Positions 16,998 to 26,376 of a DNA stretch of 64,000 nt are shown piece by piece; the stretch's first letter is position 1, and every line of letters begins with the position of its first letter. A program made the position numbers and the translations under genes. The notes beneath the pieces were generated by a model. The model did no database searches. It was given only the letters and a program-made list of their open reading frames with translations, and had not been told where the DNA came from. Origin of the DNA: Nitrosomonadales bacterium (lineage in GTDB: Bacteria > Pseudomonadota > Gammaproteobacteria > Burkholderiales > Gallionellaceae); NCBI GenBank assembly GCA_016218415.1, contig JACRED010000024.1, positions 62,001 to 126,000 of the forward strand, written 5' to 3'.

Positions 16998-17447
16998 TTA
17001 CTGCTCGCCGAGCACCGAAACGGTGATGCCCACCACCACATCGGTATGCAGCGCGATGCTGATGGGATGGTCGCCGATCTGCTTGAGGTGACCTTCAGGC
17101 ATGCGCACTTGCGATTTTTCAACATCGAAACCCTGAGCCGCGAGTGCGGTCACGATATCGGCATTGGTCACGGAACCGAACAGCTTGCCGTCCACGCCGG
17201 CCTTCTGCACGATCTGCACGGTCATGCCCGCCAGCTTCTCGCCGCGCGCTTGCGCTTCGGCCAGCTTGACCTTGTCGGCCGCTTCCAGCTCGGCACGGCG
17301 CGCTTCAAACTCGGCCATATTGGCGGTTGTTGCACGCTTGGCCTTGCCTTGCGGGATCAGAAAGTTGCGCGCGTAGCCGTTCTTGACCTTGACCACATCG
17401 CCCAATTGACCGACGTTGACTACTTTTTCCATCAAAATAATTTGCAT
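16998..17447 (-). CDS. rplI: 50S ribosomal protein L9
   Basis: A 149-residue protein beginning [32 protein letters not shown], the signature N-terminal domain of L9. A central connecting helix and a C-terminal domain ([20 protein letters not shown]) follow. It binds 23S rRNA near the L1 stalk. An AAGGAG lies before the ATG. The gene is 11 bases after rpsR in the same operon. Confidence 0.97.
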   Translation of the reverse strand: MQIILMEKVVNVGQLGDVVKVKNGYARNFLIPQGKAKRATTANMAEFEARRAELEAADKVKLAEAQARGEKLAGMTVQIVQKAGVDGKLFGSVTNADIVTALAAQGFDVEKSQVRMPEGHLKQIGDHPISIALHTDVVVGITVSVLGEQ

Positions 17448-17458
17448 GTCCGGGCTCC

Positions 17459-17734
17459 TTAGTGCAGATCGGTGTAAGGCATCAAAGCCAGGAAGCGCGC
17501 GCGTTTCACCGCGGTGCTCAATTGGCGCTGATAACGTGTCTTGGTGCCGGTGATGCGCGCCGGGATCAGCTTGCCGTTCTCGGTGATGAATTCCTTGAGG
17601 ATGTTGATGTCCTTGTAATCCACTTCGGCGATCTTCTCTACTGTGAAGCGGCAGAACTTGCGGCGCTTGAACAGATTGTTGCGGGAAGAACGCTTGTTCT
17701 TGTCGTCTTTCTTTTTGTCTGATGGACGTGCCAT
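17459..17734 (-). CDS. rpsR: 30S ribosomal protein S18
   Basis: A 91-residue protein with the S18 core: [27 protein letters not shown], then [28 protein letters not shown]. The lysine-rich N-terminal extension ([17 protein letters not shown]) is longer than in E. coli. It pairs with S6 in the small-subunit platform. AAGGA before ATG 17734. Confidence 0.97.
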   Translation of the reverse strand: MARPSDKKKDDKNKRSSRNNLFKRRKFCRFTVEKIAEVDYKDINILKEFITENGKLIPARITGTKTRYQRQLSTAVKRARFLALMPYTDLH

Positions 17735-17743
17735 GATATTTCC

Positions 17744-18046
17744 TTATTCCAAAATGATGTCGTTGATATGCAGAACCAGTTGCCGGCTGCGGATGCTTTG
17801 CCGGGCCAAAAACCCGCGCACTGTCACGTTCTGTCCTACTGCAAACCCGGCGACCTTATCGGCCACCCCGGCAAACGCCAGCGCATTCACTTCGCACTGC
17901 ACCTGCCGTAAACCGTTTGCTTCGGACTGCTGCGAGCTGTGGCTTAACGTCAGTGCCACTCTCGCCACCCCGGCCGGGGTGTAACGCAAACTTTCCAGTG
18001 CGATCAACTCGCCGCTGATGACAACCTGGTTACGCGCCAATTCCAA
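17744..18046 (-). CDS. priB: Primosomal replication protein N (PriB)
   Basis: A 100-residue single OB-fold protein ([33 protein letters not shown]) of the SSB-like PriB family. It helps reload DnaB at stalled forks with PriA. The start appears to be TTG at 18046, eight bases after the rpsF stop; no ATG fits. Its place between rpsF and rpsR is the classic beta/gammaproteobacterial arrangement and confirms the identification. Confidence 0.92.
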   Translation of the reverse strand: MELARNQVVISGELIALESLRYTPAGVARVALTLSHSSQQSEANGLRQVQCEVNALAFAGVADKVAGFAVGQNVTVRGFLARQSIRSRQLVLHINDIILE

Positions 18047-18054
18047 TGAAGAAA

Positions 18055-18447
18055 TTAAACAGTCGCTGCCGCCGCGCCTTCTTCAGCCTGAACCACCGGC
18101 GCGCTCTCTGTCGGCATGGAGCGGGATTTTTCTTCCTTCATCATGGCAGAGGGTTCGACGACAGCAGCCTTGGTCTTGACGGTCAGGTGGCGCAACACGG
18201 CGTCATTGAAGCGGAAAGCGTGCTCCAGTTCATCCAGTGTTTCCTGGTTGCATTCGATATTCATCAGCACGTAATGTGCCTTGTGGATTTTCTGGATCGG
18301 GTAAGCCAGTTGACGGCGGCCCCAGTCTTCCAGACGGTGGATACGACCGCCCTTGGAAGTGACCAGCGTGCGATAACGCTCGATCATCGCGGGCACTTGC
18401 TCGCTCTGTTCGGGATGCACGATAAATACGATTTCATAGTGTCGCAT
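18055..18447 (-). CDS. rpsF: 30S ribosomal protein S6
   Basis: A 130-residue protein beginning [25 protein letters not shown] and containing [33 protein letters not shown], unmistakable S6. The C-terminal tail after residue 100 is Ala/Glu-rich and variable, as in many proteobacteria. AAGGAG precedes the ATG. It is the first gene of the operon, with the promoter expected in 18448-18608. Confidence 0.97.
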   Translation of the reverse strand: MRHYEIVFIVHPEQSEQVPAMIERYRTLVTSKGGRIHRLEDWGRRQLAYPIQKIHKAHYVLMNIECNQETLDELEHAFRFNDAVLRHLTVKTKAAVVEPSAMMKEEKSRSMPTESAPVVQAEEGAAAATV

Positions 18448-18608
18448 TACATCTCCTTGTGGTTAAAGCCCCCCGCTTGCGGTGCGGTGGAGCAAGGTAT
18501 GTGAAACCGACCATCGGTCTCACAGGGGCGCGCATTATAGCGAAATAGGCTTATTGGTCAAGGACTTTATCCGCCCCGTATAGACGCAAAGCCCGTGCCC
18601 GCGCCTCT

Positions 18609-20213
18609 TCAGATATTGTCCTGGTAGCGCGCCGTGATCGGATAGCGCCAGTCCTTGCCATAGCTGCGCTCGGTGATGCGGATACCCACCGCGGATTGGC
18701 GGCGTTTGTATTCGCTGATGCGGATCAGATGCACCACGCGGCGCACCTCCGCTTCCTGATAGCCGCGCGCGATGATTTCCGGGATAGAGAGATTCTGCTC
18801 GACATAGCAGGCCATGATCGCATCCAGCACGTCGTATGGCGGCAGGCTGTCCTGGTCGGTCTGGTCGGCGCGCAATTCTGCGCTCGGCGCCCGCGTGATG
18901 ATGCGCTCCGGAATCACCCGCCCCAGCGTGTTGCGGTAATGCGCCAGCCGGTACACCAGCGTCTTGCTGACATCCTTCAACACCGCAAATCCGCCCGCCA
19001 TGTCGCCGTACAGCGTGGCATAGCCCACGGTCATTTCGGACTTGTTGCCGGTGGTCAGCACCAGCGAACCGAATTTGTTGGACAGGGCCATCAGCAGCGT
19101 GCCGCGTATGCGCGCCTGCAGGTTCTCTTCGGTGGTATCCACCGCGCGCCCGGCAAAAGCCGTATTCAGCGTGGCCAGATAGCTCTGGAACATGGTCTCG
19201 ATGGAGTATTCGTCGTAGCGCACGCCCAGTGTCCCCACCATCTCGCGCGAATCGTCCAGGCTGATCTGCGCGGTATACGGCGACGGCATCATCACCGCGT
19301 GGATCTTGTCCGCGCCCAGCGCGTCCACCGCAACCGCCAGCGTCAAGGCGGAGTCTATCCCGCCCGACAAACCCAGCAACACGCCGGGAAAGCGGTTTTT
19401 GCCTATGTAGTCGCGCACGCCGAGACACAGGGCGCGGTAGACGGCTGCCTCTTCGCTCAACGAGGCCGCCCGGTTGCCAACCGGGCGCAGATCATCGCCG
19501 AGTTCCAGCATCAGCAAGTCATCCTCGAAACTCTTGCCCTGCGCGCTCAGATCGCCGTGACTGTCCATCGCGAACGAGCCACCATCGAAGATCAGCTCGT
19601 CCTGCCCACCCACCATATTGGCGTATACCACCGCCATGCCGGTCTCCGCGATGCGCTCGCGCACCACCTTGTAACGCGCTTCCTGCTTCTGCACCGCATA
19701 GGGCGATGCATTCAGCACCAGCAGCACCTGTGCACCGGCACGGCGCGCGAGGCGCGCGGCCTCCTGCTCCCAGATATCGGCGCAGATGTTCAGGGCAAAG
19801 CGGATGCCGGAGATTTCAAACACACAGGATTGGTTGCCGTGATCGAAATAGCGCTTCTCGTCGAACACCGCGTAATTCGGCAAAGCCTGCTTGAGATAGG
19901 TCGCGGCCACCGCACCATCCCTGAGCAGGGATGCCGCGTTGTAGCGTTTACCGTCCCGCTCCAGCGGATGCCCCACCACCACGGCGATGCCGGATATCTT
20001 TCCGGCCAGATCATCCAGCGCCCGCGCGCAGGCCCGGTAAAACCCGCCCCGCAACAGCAGGTCTTCGGGCGGGTAACCGCACAGGCTCAGCTCCGGAGTC
20101 AGCAACAATTGCGCGCCCTGCTCTCTGGCCTGTCCGGCGGATTGCAGTATTTTTTCGGCGTTCCCCGTCAGGTCGCCCAACACACAGTTGATTTGCGCGA
20201 TAGCCAGCTTCAT
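18609..20213 (-). CDS. nadE: Glutamine-dependent NAD+ synthetase
   Basis: A 534-residue two-domain enzyme. The N-terminal nitrilase-like glutaminase (MKLAIAQINCVLGDLTGN, LTPELSLCGYPPEDLL, NICADIWE with the nucleophilic Cys) supplies ammonia. The C-terminal ATP-pyrophosphatase domain (LGLSGGIDSALTLAVAVDALG, TTGNKSEMTVGYATLYGDMAGGFAVLKD) amidates deamido-NAD. ATG 20213 is preferred over the upstream TTG at 20225 because MKLAIAQ is the conserved beginning. This is the last step of NAD synthesis. Single gene, no clear operon. Confidence 0.94.
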   Translation of the reverse strand: MKLAIAQINCVLGDLTGNAEKILQSAGQAREQGAQLLLTPELSLCGYPPEDLLLRGGFYRACARALDDLAGKISGIAVVVGHPLERDGKRYNAASLLRDGAVAATYLKQALPNYAVFDEKRYFDHGNQSCVFEISGIRFALNICADIWEQEAARLARRAGAQVLLVLNASPYAVQKQEARYKVVRERIAETGMAVVYANMVGGQDELIFDGGSFAMDSHGDLSAQGKSFEDDLLMLELGDDLRPVGNRAASLSEEAAVYRALCLGVRDYIGKNRFPGVLLGLSGGIDSALTLAVAVDALGADKIHAVMMPSPYTAQISLDDSREMVGTLGVRYDEYSIETMFQSYLATLNTAFAGRAVDTTEENLQARIRGTLLMALSNKFGSLVLTTGNKSEMTVGYATLYGDMAGGFAVLKDVSKTLVYRLAHYRNTLGRVIPERIITRAPSAELRADQTDQDSLPPYDVLDAIMACYVEQNLSIPEIIARGYQEAEVRRVVHLIRISEYKRRQSAVGIRITERSYGKDWRYPITARYQDNI

Positions 20214-20411
20214 CGGTGTACTCAAAAATCAGGAGCGCGCATCTTACCATCGCCGCGCCTGCATCCATAACGACGCTTTCACAGCGCGGACAAGCGGGCA
20301 GCCCGGGCAACAGCACTCCCAGCGAACCAACTAGACTTGCTGTGAGGCCCTGTTGACGGGGCGGAAATAGCGGGATAGGGTGCGGGGCAACAACTCGACT
20401 GGGGAGTGGAG

Positions 20412-20513
20412 ATGACATGCAAAACAGGGAGTGCGGCGTTGCTGCTGAGCGTGCTGGGGATCGTGGCGAGTGCGGCAGCGATGCCGGAAACTATTTCGAG
20501 CCCTTTAACCTGA
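20412..20513 (+). pseudogene. Stranded signal-peptide fragment of a surface protein
   Basis: A 33-residue frame, MTCKTGSAALLLSVLGIVAS followed by AAAMPETISSPLT and TGA, is a complete signal peptide with almost no mature part. GGGGAG lies before the ATG. Forty-eight bases later begins a frame encoding exported-type sequence without its own signal. The likely reading is one secreted protein gene broken by frameshift or deletion. The link is inference. Confidence 0.4.
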
Positions 20514-20561
20514 TTAGCGCAGGCTCAACAAGCGCTCAATCTTAAAGAAGGAGAGTTCACC

Positions 20562-21476
20562 ATGTGGATAGCCGATGCGCCAACACCAAACATTGATCCG
20601 CCCGCGATTTACCTGGCAGCCAATACGGTGGCAGCTCAAGCGGGGGGGGCAACGCATAAATTGGGCGTGTGTAGGGCAATCAATCGACCGGCTGATATTA
20701 CTCCGACTGGAAATGCGGAGATGTATCTTTATCAATTCATGCATAAAGATATGAATTTTGAGTTAAATGCAAACGGTAGTTTGCGTCCAGATACTAGTGT
20801 TCGTATCACTGAGCAACCAAAACATGGGAAACTGGTACAGGAATACCCAAACGCAACTGACTACAGAAAATATCACTACAAATATATCCCTGATGCAGAT
20901 TACGCCGACTATGACCACTTCGTGATGGAGGTCACAGCGGATGGTATTTCGGTGCAGATTTATTACACGATGTCGGTTGGTCTCCCCGGCGAGCCTACTT
21001 ACGTAGTGGATGAAAACGGCCAAAGAACTGACGATCTCTCGGTTTGTCCAAAACCCTATTGGAAAATCTCTGCCATCCTTAATTCTGACGGCACCAACAC
21101 AATCACCTCCGTAGAATACCAGTCGCCATTCACTGATGCTGTCACATCGACCACTGACACAGCAGCATTGGCTTCGACTCTAGGCTCAAGCATCCTGAAC
21201 AGCCTCTCCGTTGATCCATCGTCCGTCACGTTCAACATCGCCGACCTCCCCAACGGCGCAGCCGGCCAAGTGGTTGGCAACACCATCACGTTGGACGACA
21301 ACGCCGCCGGCCACAACTGGTTCATCGACGCCACCCCCGCCGACAACAGCGAATACCTCCCCACCTCAAACCCTTACGAGTGGGTCGCGAAGGAGGGCAG
21401 TGCCACCTACAGGTTAAAGGGGCTCGAAATAAGTTTATCAATCAATAAGAGACCGCCAGCACAACTTGCACCCTGA
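20562..21476 (+). CDS. Truncated piece of a large surface/adhesin-type protein (likely decayed)
   Basis: A 304-residue frame with no signal peptide. The middle (ITEQPKHGKLVQEYPN...YKYIPDADYADYDHFVMEVTADG) resembles an Ig/cadherin-like repeat of large secreted proteins. Residues about 215-275 (TFNIADLPNGAAGQVVGNTI, DDNAAGHNWFIDATPADN, YEWVAKEGSA) resemble the segment that, in such proteins as I recall them, leads into a zinc-protease HExxH motif. Here the frame departs right after EGSA into an unrelated tail (TYRLKGLEISL), so the catalytic part is missing. The first 600 bases are AT-richer than the surroundings. GGAG precedes ATG 20562. Probably a non-functional remnant. Confidence 0.45.
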   Translation: MWIADAPTPNIDPPAIYLAANTVAAQAGGATHKLGVCRAINRPADITPTGNAEMYLYQFMHKDMNFELNANGSLRPDTSVRITEQPKHGKLVQEYPNATDYRKYHYKYIPDADYADYDHFVMEVTADGISVQIYYTMSVGLPGEPTYVVDENGQRTDDLSVCPKPYWKISAILNSDGTNTITSVEYQSPFTDAVTSTTDTAALASTLGSSILNSLSVDPSSVTFNIADLPNGAAGQVVGNTITLDDNAAGHNWFIDATPADNSEYLPTSNPYEWVAKEGSATYRLKGLEISLSINKRPPAQLAP

Positions 21477-21558
21477 CTCCGGCCTGAGTCAGGAGCAGAA
21501 AAATTCCGGTTTTGTCTTATACTCTCGGCCCGTCATCAATATTCCCAGGCTGAATTTT

Positions 21559-22023
21559 ATGCGCAATATTTCTCCCTCTTCCGCCCGCCGCCCGCTGACT
21601 GCCGCCACAGCGCGCGGCTTCACGCTGATCGAAATCATGGTGGTGGTCGTCATCATGGGCATCTTGGCCGCGCTGGTTGTGCCCAAGCTGATGGGGCGCA
21701 CCGACGACGCGCGCATCATCGCCGCCAGACAGGACATCGCCACCGTGATGCAGGCGCTCAAACTGTACAAACTGGACAACCAGCGCTACCCGACCACCGA
21801 ACAGGGCCTGCAGGCGCTGATCGCCAAGCCGACCACCGGTCCCGAGGCCAATGGCTGGAAGAGCGGCGGTTATCTCGACAAGCTGCCCAAGGACCCGTGG
21901 GGCAACCCCTACCAGTTCCTGTCGCCCGGCATCAGGGGCGAGGTCGATGTGCTTTCATTCGGCGCGGACGGCCAAGCCGGAGGCGCCGGCAATGACGCCG
22001 ATATCGGCTCGTGGGATCTGTAA
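21559..22023 (+). CDS. gspG: Type II secretion major pseudopilin GspG
   Basis: A 154-residue prepilin-like protein. The leader ends ATARG and the mature part starts FTLIEIMVVVVIMGILAALVVPKLMGR, the standard type IV prepilin peptidase site with Glu5. The C-terminal half has the GspG pattern DNQRYPTTEQGLQALI, PKDPWGNPYQFLSPG and the calcium-site ending DVLSFGADGQAGG. It forms the shaft of the pseudopilus. It is first of nine gsp genes on the plus strand. Confidence 0.95.
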   Translation: MRNISPSSARRPLTAATARGFTLIEIMVVVVIMGILAALVVPKLMGRTDDARIIAARQDIATVMQALKLYKLDNQRYPTTEQGLQALIAKPTTGPEANGWKSGGYLDKLPKDPWGNPYQFLSPGIRGEVDVLSFGADGQAGGAGNDADIGSWDL

Positions 22024-22535
22024 GCGCACCTTCCCCGGTTAACCCAATTCGCGCCTGCCGGAGCGCCTACCCCCGGCGGCTGCCGCGCGGTTTCACACTG
22101 CTCGAACTGCTGATCGTGATGGTGATTGTCGGTATCACGCTCGGCATGGTGTCGTTCAACGCGATGCCGGACGAGCGCAAGATATTGCACAACGATGCGC
22201 AGCGTATCGCATTGCTGCTGCAACTGGCGCGCGACGAGGCGATCGTGCGCAACCGTCCGATCGCGTTCGAAGCTGAAGCCGATCGCTACCGCTTCCTGCT
22301 GCACGACGAGAACATCTGGCAGGCGCTCCAGCAGGACGACCTGCTGCGCGAGCGCGAGTTCAAGCGCTCCCCGGTCGCGTTCACGATCTCCCCGCCGATG
22401 GCGAATCAGGCCCAACCATTGCGCATCGTTTTCGGCCGCGAACCGGTCAGCAAACCGTTTGTGCTGACGCTGTCCATGGGCGATGCGCAGGCGACGATAC
22501 GCGCCGACGGTGTCGGGCATTTTGCGGTGGAATGA
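22011..22535 (+). CDS. gspH: Type II secretion minor pseudopilin GspH
   Basis: A 174-residue protein with the prepilin motif PRG/FTLLELLIVMVIVGITLGMV and a beta-rich C-terminal domain ending IRADGVGHFAVE. The apparent start is GTG 22011, overlapping gspG by 13 bases; GTA/other codons downstream offer no better start. GspH links the shaft to the pseudopilus tip (I-J-K). The order between gspG and gspI supports the call. Confidence 0.88.
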   Translation: MGSVSAPSPVNPIRACRSAYPRRLPRGFTLLELLIVMVIVGITLGMVSFNAMPDERKILHNDAQRIALLLQLARDEAIVRNRPIAFEAEADRYRFLLHDENIWQALQQDDLLREREFKRSPVAFTISPPMANQAQPLRIVFGREPVSKPFVLTLSMGDAQATIRADGVGHFAVE

Positions 22536-22536
22536 C

Positions 22537-22932
22537 ATGCAGGCATCCAGACATCTGAACGCGGGATTCACGCTGCTCGAAGTGCTGGTCGCGCTGGTGA
22601 TTGTCGGCACCGCGCTGGGTGCCAGCCTGCGCGCGGTCGGCAGCCTGACGCAGAACAGCAGCGACCTGCGCGCCTCGATGATGGCGACCTGGTCGGCGGA
22701 GAACCGGCTGGCGCAGATCCGCCTGGCGCGCGAATGGCCGCCGCTGGGCCAGCGCAGATTCGATTGCCCGCAGGACGGCTTGAAGCTGGTATGCGAGGAG
22801 AATGTGTATGCCACGCCCAATCCCTACTTCCGCCGCGTCGAAGTCGGCGTCTTCATCTCGCCCGACACCGGCGACACGCAAGACGCCGGGCGGCGGATAC
22901 TGAAGCTGGCCCAGGTGGTGCCGAATGCGTAA
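22537..22932 (+). CDS. gspI: Type II secretion minor pseudopilin GspI
   Basis: A 131-residue protein: a short leader MQASRHLNAG, then FTLLEVLVALVIVGTALGASLRAVG. The conserved ENRLAQIRLAREWPPLGQ segment and the FRRVEVGVF strand follow. ATG 22537 lies one base after the gspH stop. With GspJ and GspK it forms the tip complex. Confidence 0.9.
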   Translation: MQASRHLNAGFTLLEVLVALVIVGTALGASLRAVGSLTQNSSDLRASMMATWSAENRLAQIRLAREWPPLGQRRFDCPQDGLKLVCEENVYATPNPYFRRVEVGVFISPDTGDTQDAGRRILKLAQVVPNA

Positions 22933-23617
22933 TCGGCGCATCTGCAAAGCTAGTGCGGCACGCCCGATCCGACAACGCGGTCTGACGCTGATCGAACTGC
23001 TGGTGGCAATCACCGTGCTCGCCTTCGTCGCGGTGCTCGGCTGGCGCGGCCTGGACAGCATCGTGCGCGCGCGTATCGCGCTCACCGGCGATCTCGAGCA
23101 GACGCGCGGGATGCAGCTTGCCTTCGCGCAATTGCAGAGCGATTGCGCGCATCTGGTCGCCTCTTCCGTTCTGCCTGACCGCGTCCCGCTCGCCGCCGAA
23201 CCGGGACGGTTGAAGCTGGTGCGCACGGTGTTTGCCGACAACCAGCCGTCGCGCCTGCAAGTCGTCACCTACCGGGTCAGGGACGGCGTGTTGACGCGCC
23301 GCGAATCGCCCGAAACGCGCGACCTCGGCGAGCTGGACATGCTGTGGCAGGGTGCCTCCGGCGACACCGATGCCGCCCAAGAGGTGGTGTTGCAATCCGG
23401 CGTGAGCGAAATGAACATGCGGCTGTGGATAGGCGGCAGCATCGGCTGGCGCAGCGGCGCGGAAGCCGCGCAACTGACCGCACCGCCCGTGCCGCCGGCC
23501 TATTCCCCGCTTGGCCAGACGACCCAGTTACCGCTGCTGACCGGGCTGGAAGTCTCGATGAAACTAACGGGACAGAACACCGGCCTGCTCAAGATATTCC
23601 TGCTGGGGGCGGTATGA
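22925..23617 (+). CDS. gspJ: Type II secretion minor pseudopilin GspJ
   Basis: A 230-residue protein with leader ending RQRG and mature start LTLIELLVAITVLAFVAVLGWRGLDSI, typical of GspJ. LEQTRGMQLAFAQLQSDCAHL and the late SGVSEMNMRLWIGG strand agree with the family. It overlaps gspI by 8 bases and gspK by 4 (ATGA), pointing to coupled translation. Confidence 0.9.
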   Translation: MRNRRICKASAARPIRQRGLTLIELLVAITVLAFVAVLGWRGLDSIVRARIALTGDLEQTRGMQLAFAQLQSDCAHLVASSVLPDRVPLAAEPGRLKLVRTVFADNQPSRLQVVTYRVRDGVLTRRESPETRDLGELDMLWQGASGDTDAAQEVVLQSGVSEMNMRLWIGGSIGWRSGAEAAQLTAPPVPPAYSPLGQTTQLPLLTGLEVSMKLTGQNTGLLKIFLLGAV

Positions 23618-24582
23618 AGACGCGCCCCGCCCTGCGACCTCATTCCCCGCCCGGCCGCCAACGCGGCGTGGCCGTGATCACCGCGTTGCTGTTAACCACG
23701 CTGGCGATCACAATCGTCGCCAGCCTGTTCTGGCAACAGCAGGTGCAGGTGCGCTCGATCGAGAATCAGCGGCTGCAATTGCAGAAGCAATGGATATTGC
23801 GCGGCGCACTCGATTGGGCAGGCTTGATCCTGCGCGAGGATGCGAAGCATTCAAACTTCGACAATCTGGACGAGCCCTGGGCGGTGCCGCTCGCGGAAAC
23901 CCGGCTCGACCAGTATGTCGAAAACGGCCGCGCCGGGGACGAGGTCGCGGATGCGACACTCTCGGGCGGCATCAGCGACGCGCAGGCGCGTTACAACCTG
24001 ACCAACCTGTGCCAGAACGGAACCATCAATCCCGCCGAGGTCGCGGTATTCGCGCGGCTGTTGGGCTATGCAAAACTCGATCCCGCGCTGGCACAGGCCA
24101 CCGCCGACCTGATGGCCATGACGCAGAAGAAACCGGAAACCGCTGCGGCAAACGGTGGCAATCCACCCGGCCCGCAGCCCATGGTTCTTGCCCAGGCGGA
24201 TGACCTGCTCGCCGTGCCGGACTTCACCCCGCAGATGCTGGCCACACTGAAGGACCTGGTGATCTTCCTGCCGCGCGCCACGCCGGTCAATGTCAATACC
24301 GCACCCGCAGAAGTGCTGGCTGCCCGCATCGACGGACTGACCTTTTCCGACGCGGTCGCGCTGGTCGAAAAGCGCAACACCGCCAGCTTTCGCGACCTCG
24401 CGGACTTCACCCGCCGCCTGTCCGAGCTGTCTCCCTCCGCGTCGGCCGGCAATGTATCGGTCGCAAGCAATTATTTTCTGGTCAATGGTAAAGTACGCAT
24501 GAGCCGGGCCGGGCTGGAAATGCAGGCTCTGATCGAACGCAACGGCACCAACACCAAACTCCTCCGGATTCGGGAATATTAA
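23614..24582 (+). CDS. gspK: Type II secretion minor pseudopilin GspK
   Basis: A 322-residue protein, larger than the other pseudopilins, as expected. The N-terminus (QRGVAVITALLLTTLAITIVASLFWQQQVQ) lacks Glu5, a known feature of GspK. The SAM-like insert and helix-hairpin-helix region includes NVNTAPAEVLAARIDGLTFSDA, diagnostic for GspK. It caps the pseudopilus tip. Confidence 0.92.
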   Translation: MKTRPALRPHSPPGRQRGVAVITALLLTTLAITIVASLFWQQQVQVRSIENQRLQLQKQWILRGALDWAGLILREDAKHSNFDNLDEPWAVPLAETRLDQYVENGRAGDEVADATLSGGISDAQARYNLTNLCQNGTINPAEVAVFARLLGYAKLDPALAQATADLMAMTQKKPETAAANGGNPPGPQPMVLAQADDLLAVPDFTPQMLATLKDLVIFLPRATPVNVNTAPAEVLAARIDGLTFSDAVALVEKRNTASFRDLADFTRRLSELSPSASAGNVSVASNYFLVNGKVRMSRAGLEMQALIERNGTNTKLLRIREY

Positions 24583-24592
24583 ACGAGGCACC

Positions 24593-25855
24593 TTGAGCAC
24601 ACTTTATATCCGCCTGCCCTCCAGAGCATCTGCCGACAGCGCGCCAGACCGGCTTGCGCTGGCTTGCCCGTTCGCCCTGGTGGCACATGGCAAGACCATT
24701 GCCCGGCAGGGCACGGAACCGCTGGCCAACCTTTCCGCGGCGATAGCGCAAGCACAACGCGTCGTGCTGCTGCTGGCCGCCAGCGATGTCACGCTGCTGC
24801 GTGTCAAAGTGCCCCCGTTATCGCCCGCCAGACTGAAGGCCGCCTTGCCCAACCTGGTGGAAGACCAGTTGCTCGGCGATCCGTCCGACTGCGCGATCGT
24901 CGCGGGCGGTTCGTCCGACGGCTTGCGCACGATCGCGGCGGTGCGGCGCGACTGGCTGGAACTGCTGGCCGGCACCCTGCTTGCATACGGCGCGCGCCGG
25001 ATCGCAGCAGTGCCCGCGCAACTGTGCCTGCCGGCACAGCCGGGCATCGTGTCCGCCGCGATCAGCGTACACGATGCCGGCATCGACATGACGCTGCGCC
25101 TGTCGGAACAGGAGGGGATCGGTCTGGCGCTGAATGCGGCGCGGCACGACACAGTCGCGCATGAGGCGATCAACGCCCTGTGCGCAACAGTACCCGCGGC
25201 GCAGATCACACTGTATGTCCCGCAGGCATTGCTGCCCGCCTGCCAGAACGAGATCAGCCAATCCGGCAATCAGCGCATCACTGTTGCGGCCGACGACTGG
25301 TCGCACTGGGTCGCCGGTGCCGAAGCCGCGACACTCGATCTGATGGCGGGGCAGAACGCGGGGGGAAATTCGACCCTGAACCTGCGTGCCTGGCGCTGGC
25401 CGTTGGCGCTGGCCACAGCGGTTCTGCTGGTCAACATCGCCGCGCTGAATCTCGAATGGCTGCGCATGAAACGCGAGGCCGATGCGCTGCGCGCGACGAT
25501 GATGCAGACCTACAAATCGGCTTATCCGAAAGACACCGTCATCATCGATCCCATCGCGCAGATGCAGCAGAAAATCATCGCGGCCAAACGCGGTTCCGGG
25601 CTGGCTGCGCCGGACGACTTTACCGCCATCATGGCCGCTTTTGGCGAGGCATGGACCGGCACTGCGCCCGCAGGCAAGGCTGCCGCGATAGCCGCGTTCG
25701 AATACCGCGATCGCGGCCTGTTCGTGCGCTTGAAACCGGGAGCCGAAGCGCCGTCGCAGCAAATGAAAACCGCGCTGGCTGCACGCAATCTGTCGCTCGA
25801 ACTATCGCCCGCGCAATCTTCCGGCGCAGTCTGGGAAATCAGGAGCGCCAGATGA
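24593..25855 (+). CDS. gspL: Type II secretion inner-membrane protein GspL
   Basis: A 420-residue protein. The N-terminal cytoplasmic actin-like domain (residues 1-260, with VPPLSPARLKAALPNLVEDQLLGDP) recruits the GspE ATPase. A single membrane helix (RWPLALATAVLLVNIAALNLEW) and a periplasmic ferredoxin-like domain follow. The start is TTG 24593, preceded by GAGG; no ATG matches the family N-terminus. The stop overlaps gspM. Confidence 0.9.
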   Translation: MSTLYIRLPSRASADSAPDRLALACPFALVAHGKTIARQGTEPLANLSAAIAQAQRVVLLLAASDVTLLRVKVPPLSPARLKAALPNLVEDQLLGDPSDCAIVAGGSSDGLRTIAAVRRDWLELLAGTLLAYGARRIAAVPAQLCLPAQPGIVSAAISVHDAGIDMTLRLSEQEGIGLALNAARHDTVAHEAINALCATVPAAQITLYVPQALLPACQNEISQSGNQRITVAADDWSHWVAGAEAATLDLMAGQNAGGNSTLNLRAWRWPLALATAVLLVNIAALNLEWLRMKREADALRATMMQTYKSAYPKDTVIIDPIAQMQQKIIAAKRGSGLAAPDDFTAIMAAFGEAWTGTAPAGKAAAIAAFEYRDRGLFVRLKPGAEAPSQQMKTALAARNLSLELSPAQSSGAVWEIRSAR

Positions 25856-26364
25856 GCCCAACCAGCCTGATGACGCAGGCCCGGCAGTCCTTGGCCGAAT
25901 TCTGGACGGCGCGCGACGCGCGCGAACGGACGATGCTCGCTGCGGCGGGCGCGGTGATCGCGCTCGCGCTGATCCACATACTGCTGGTCGATCCTGCCCT
26001 GTCCGGGCGCGAGCGGTTGAACAGGAATCTGCCTGCCCTGCGCCAGCAAGTCGCGCAGTTGCAGGCTTTGGCGAAGGAAGCGGCGGCGCTTTCCGGAAAA
26101 CCCGCGCCCGCAATGTCCGCCATCACCCGCGAAGGCATCGAAGCCGCGCTCGCGCGCAAAGGACTGAAGCCGCAAAACGTGATGCTGAGCGGCGACCTGG
26201 TGCAGGTCAAACTCGCCTCGGTCTCTTTTTCCGGGACGATGGGCTGGCTGGAGGACATGCAGAAAACCGCGCTGCTCTCCGTGGCGGATGCCAATATCGT
26301 CGCGCTGCCCCAACCGGATCTGGTCGATGCGACACTGACGTTGCGCCAGCCGAAAAATGAATAA
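25852..26364 (+). CDS. gspM: Type II secretion inner-membrane protein GspM
   Basis: A 170-residue protein with a short cytoplasmic N-terminus, one membrane helix (TMLAAAGAVIALALIHILLVDPAL), a coiled-coil stretch (LNRNLPALRQQVAQLQALAKEAAAL) and a small periplasmic domain. This is the GspM layout; it partners with GspL. ATG 25852 overlaps the gspL TGA. Confidence 0.9.
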   Translation: MSPTSLMTQARQSLAEFWTARDARERTMLAAAGAVIALALIHILLVDPALSGRERLNRNLPALRQQVAQLQALAKEAAALSGKPAPAMSAITREGIEAALARKGLKPQNVMLSGDLVQVKLASVSFSGTMGWLEDMQKTALLSVADANIVALPQPDLVDATLTLRQPKNE

Positions 26365-26376
26365 CGGCCATCCCTG

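Noticed and set aside
18696-20270. 524-codon plus-strand frame opposite nadE
   Set aside because: His/Arg/Gln-rich shadow sequence; nadE on minus is clear.
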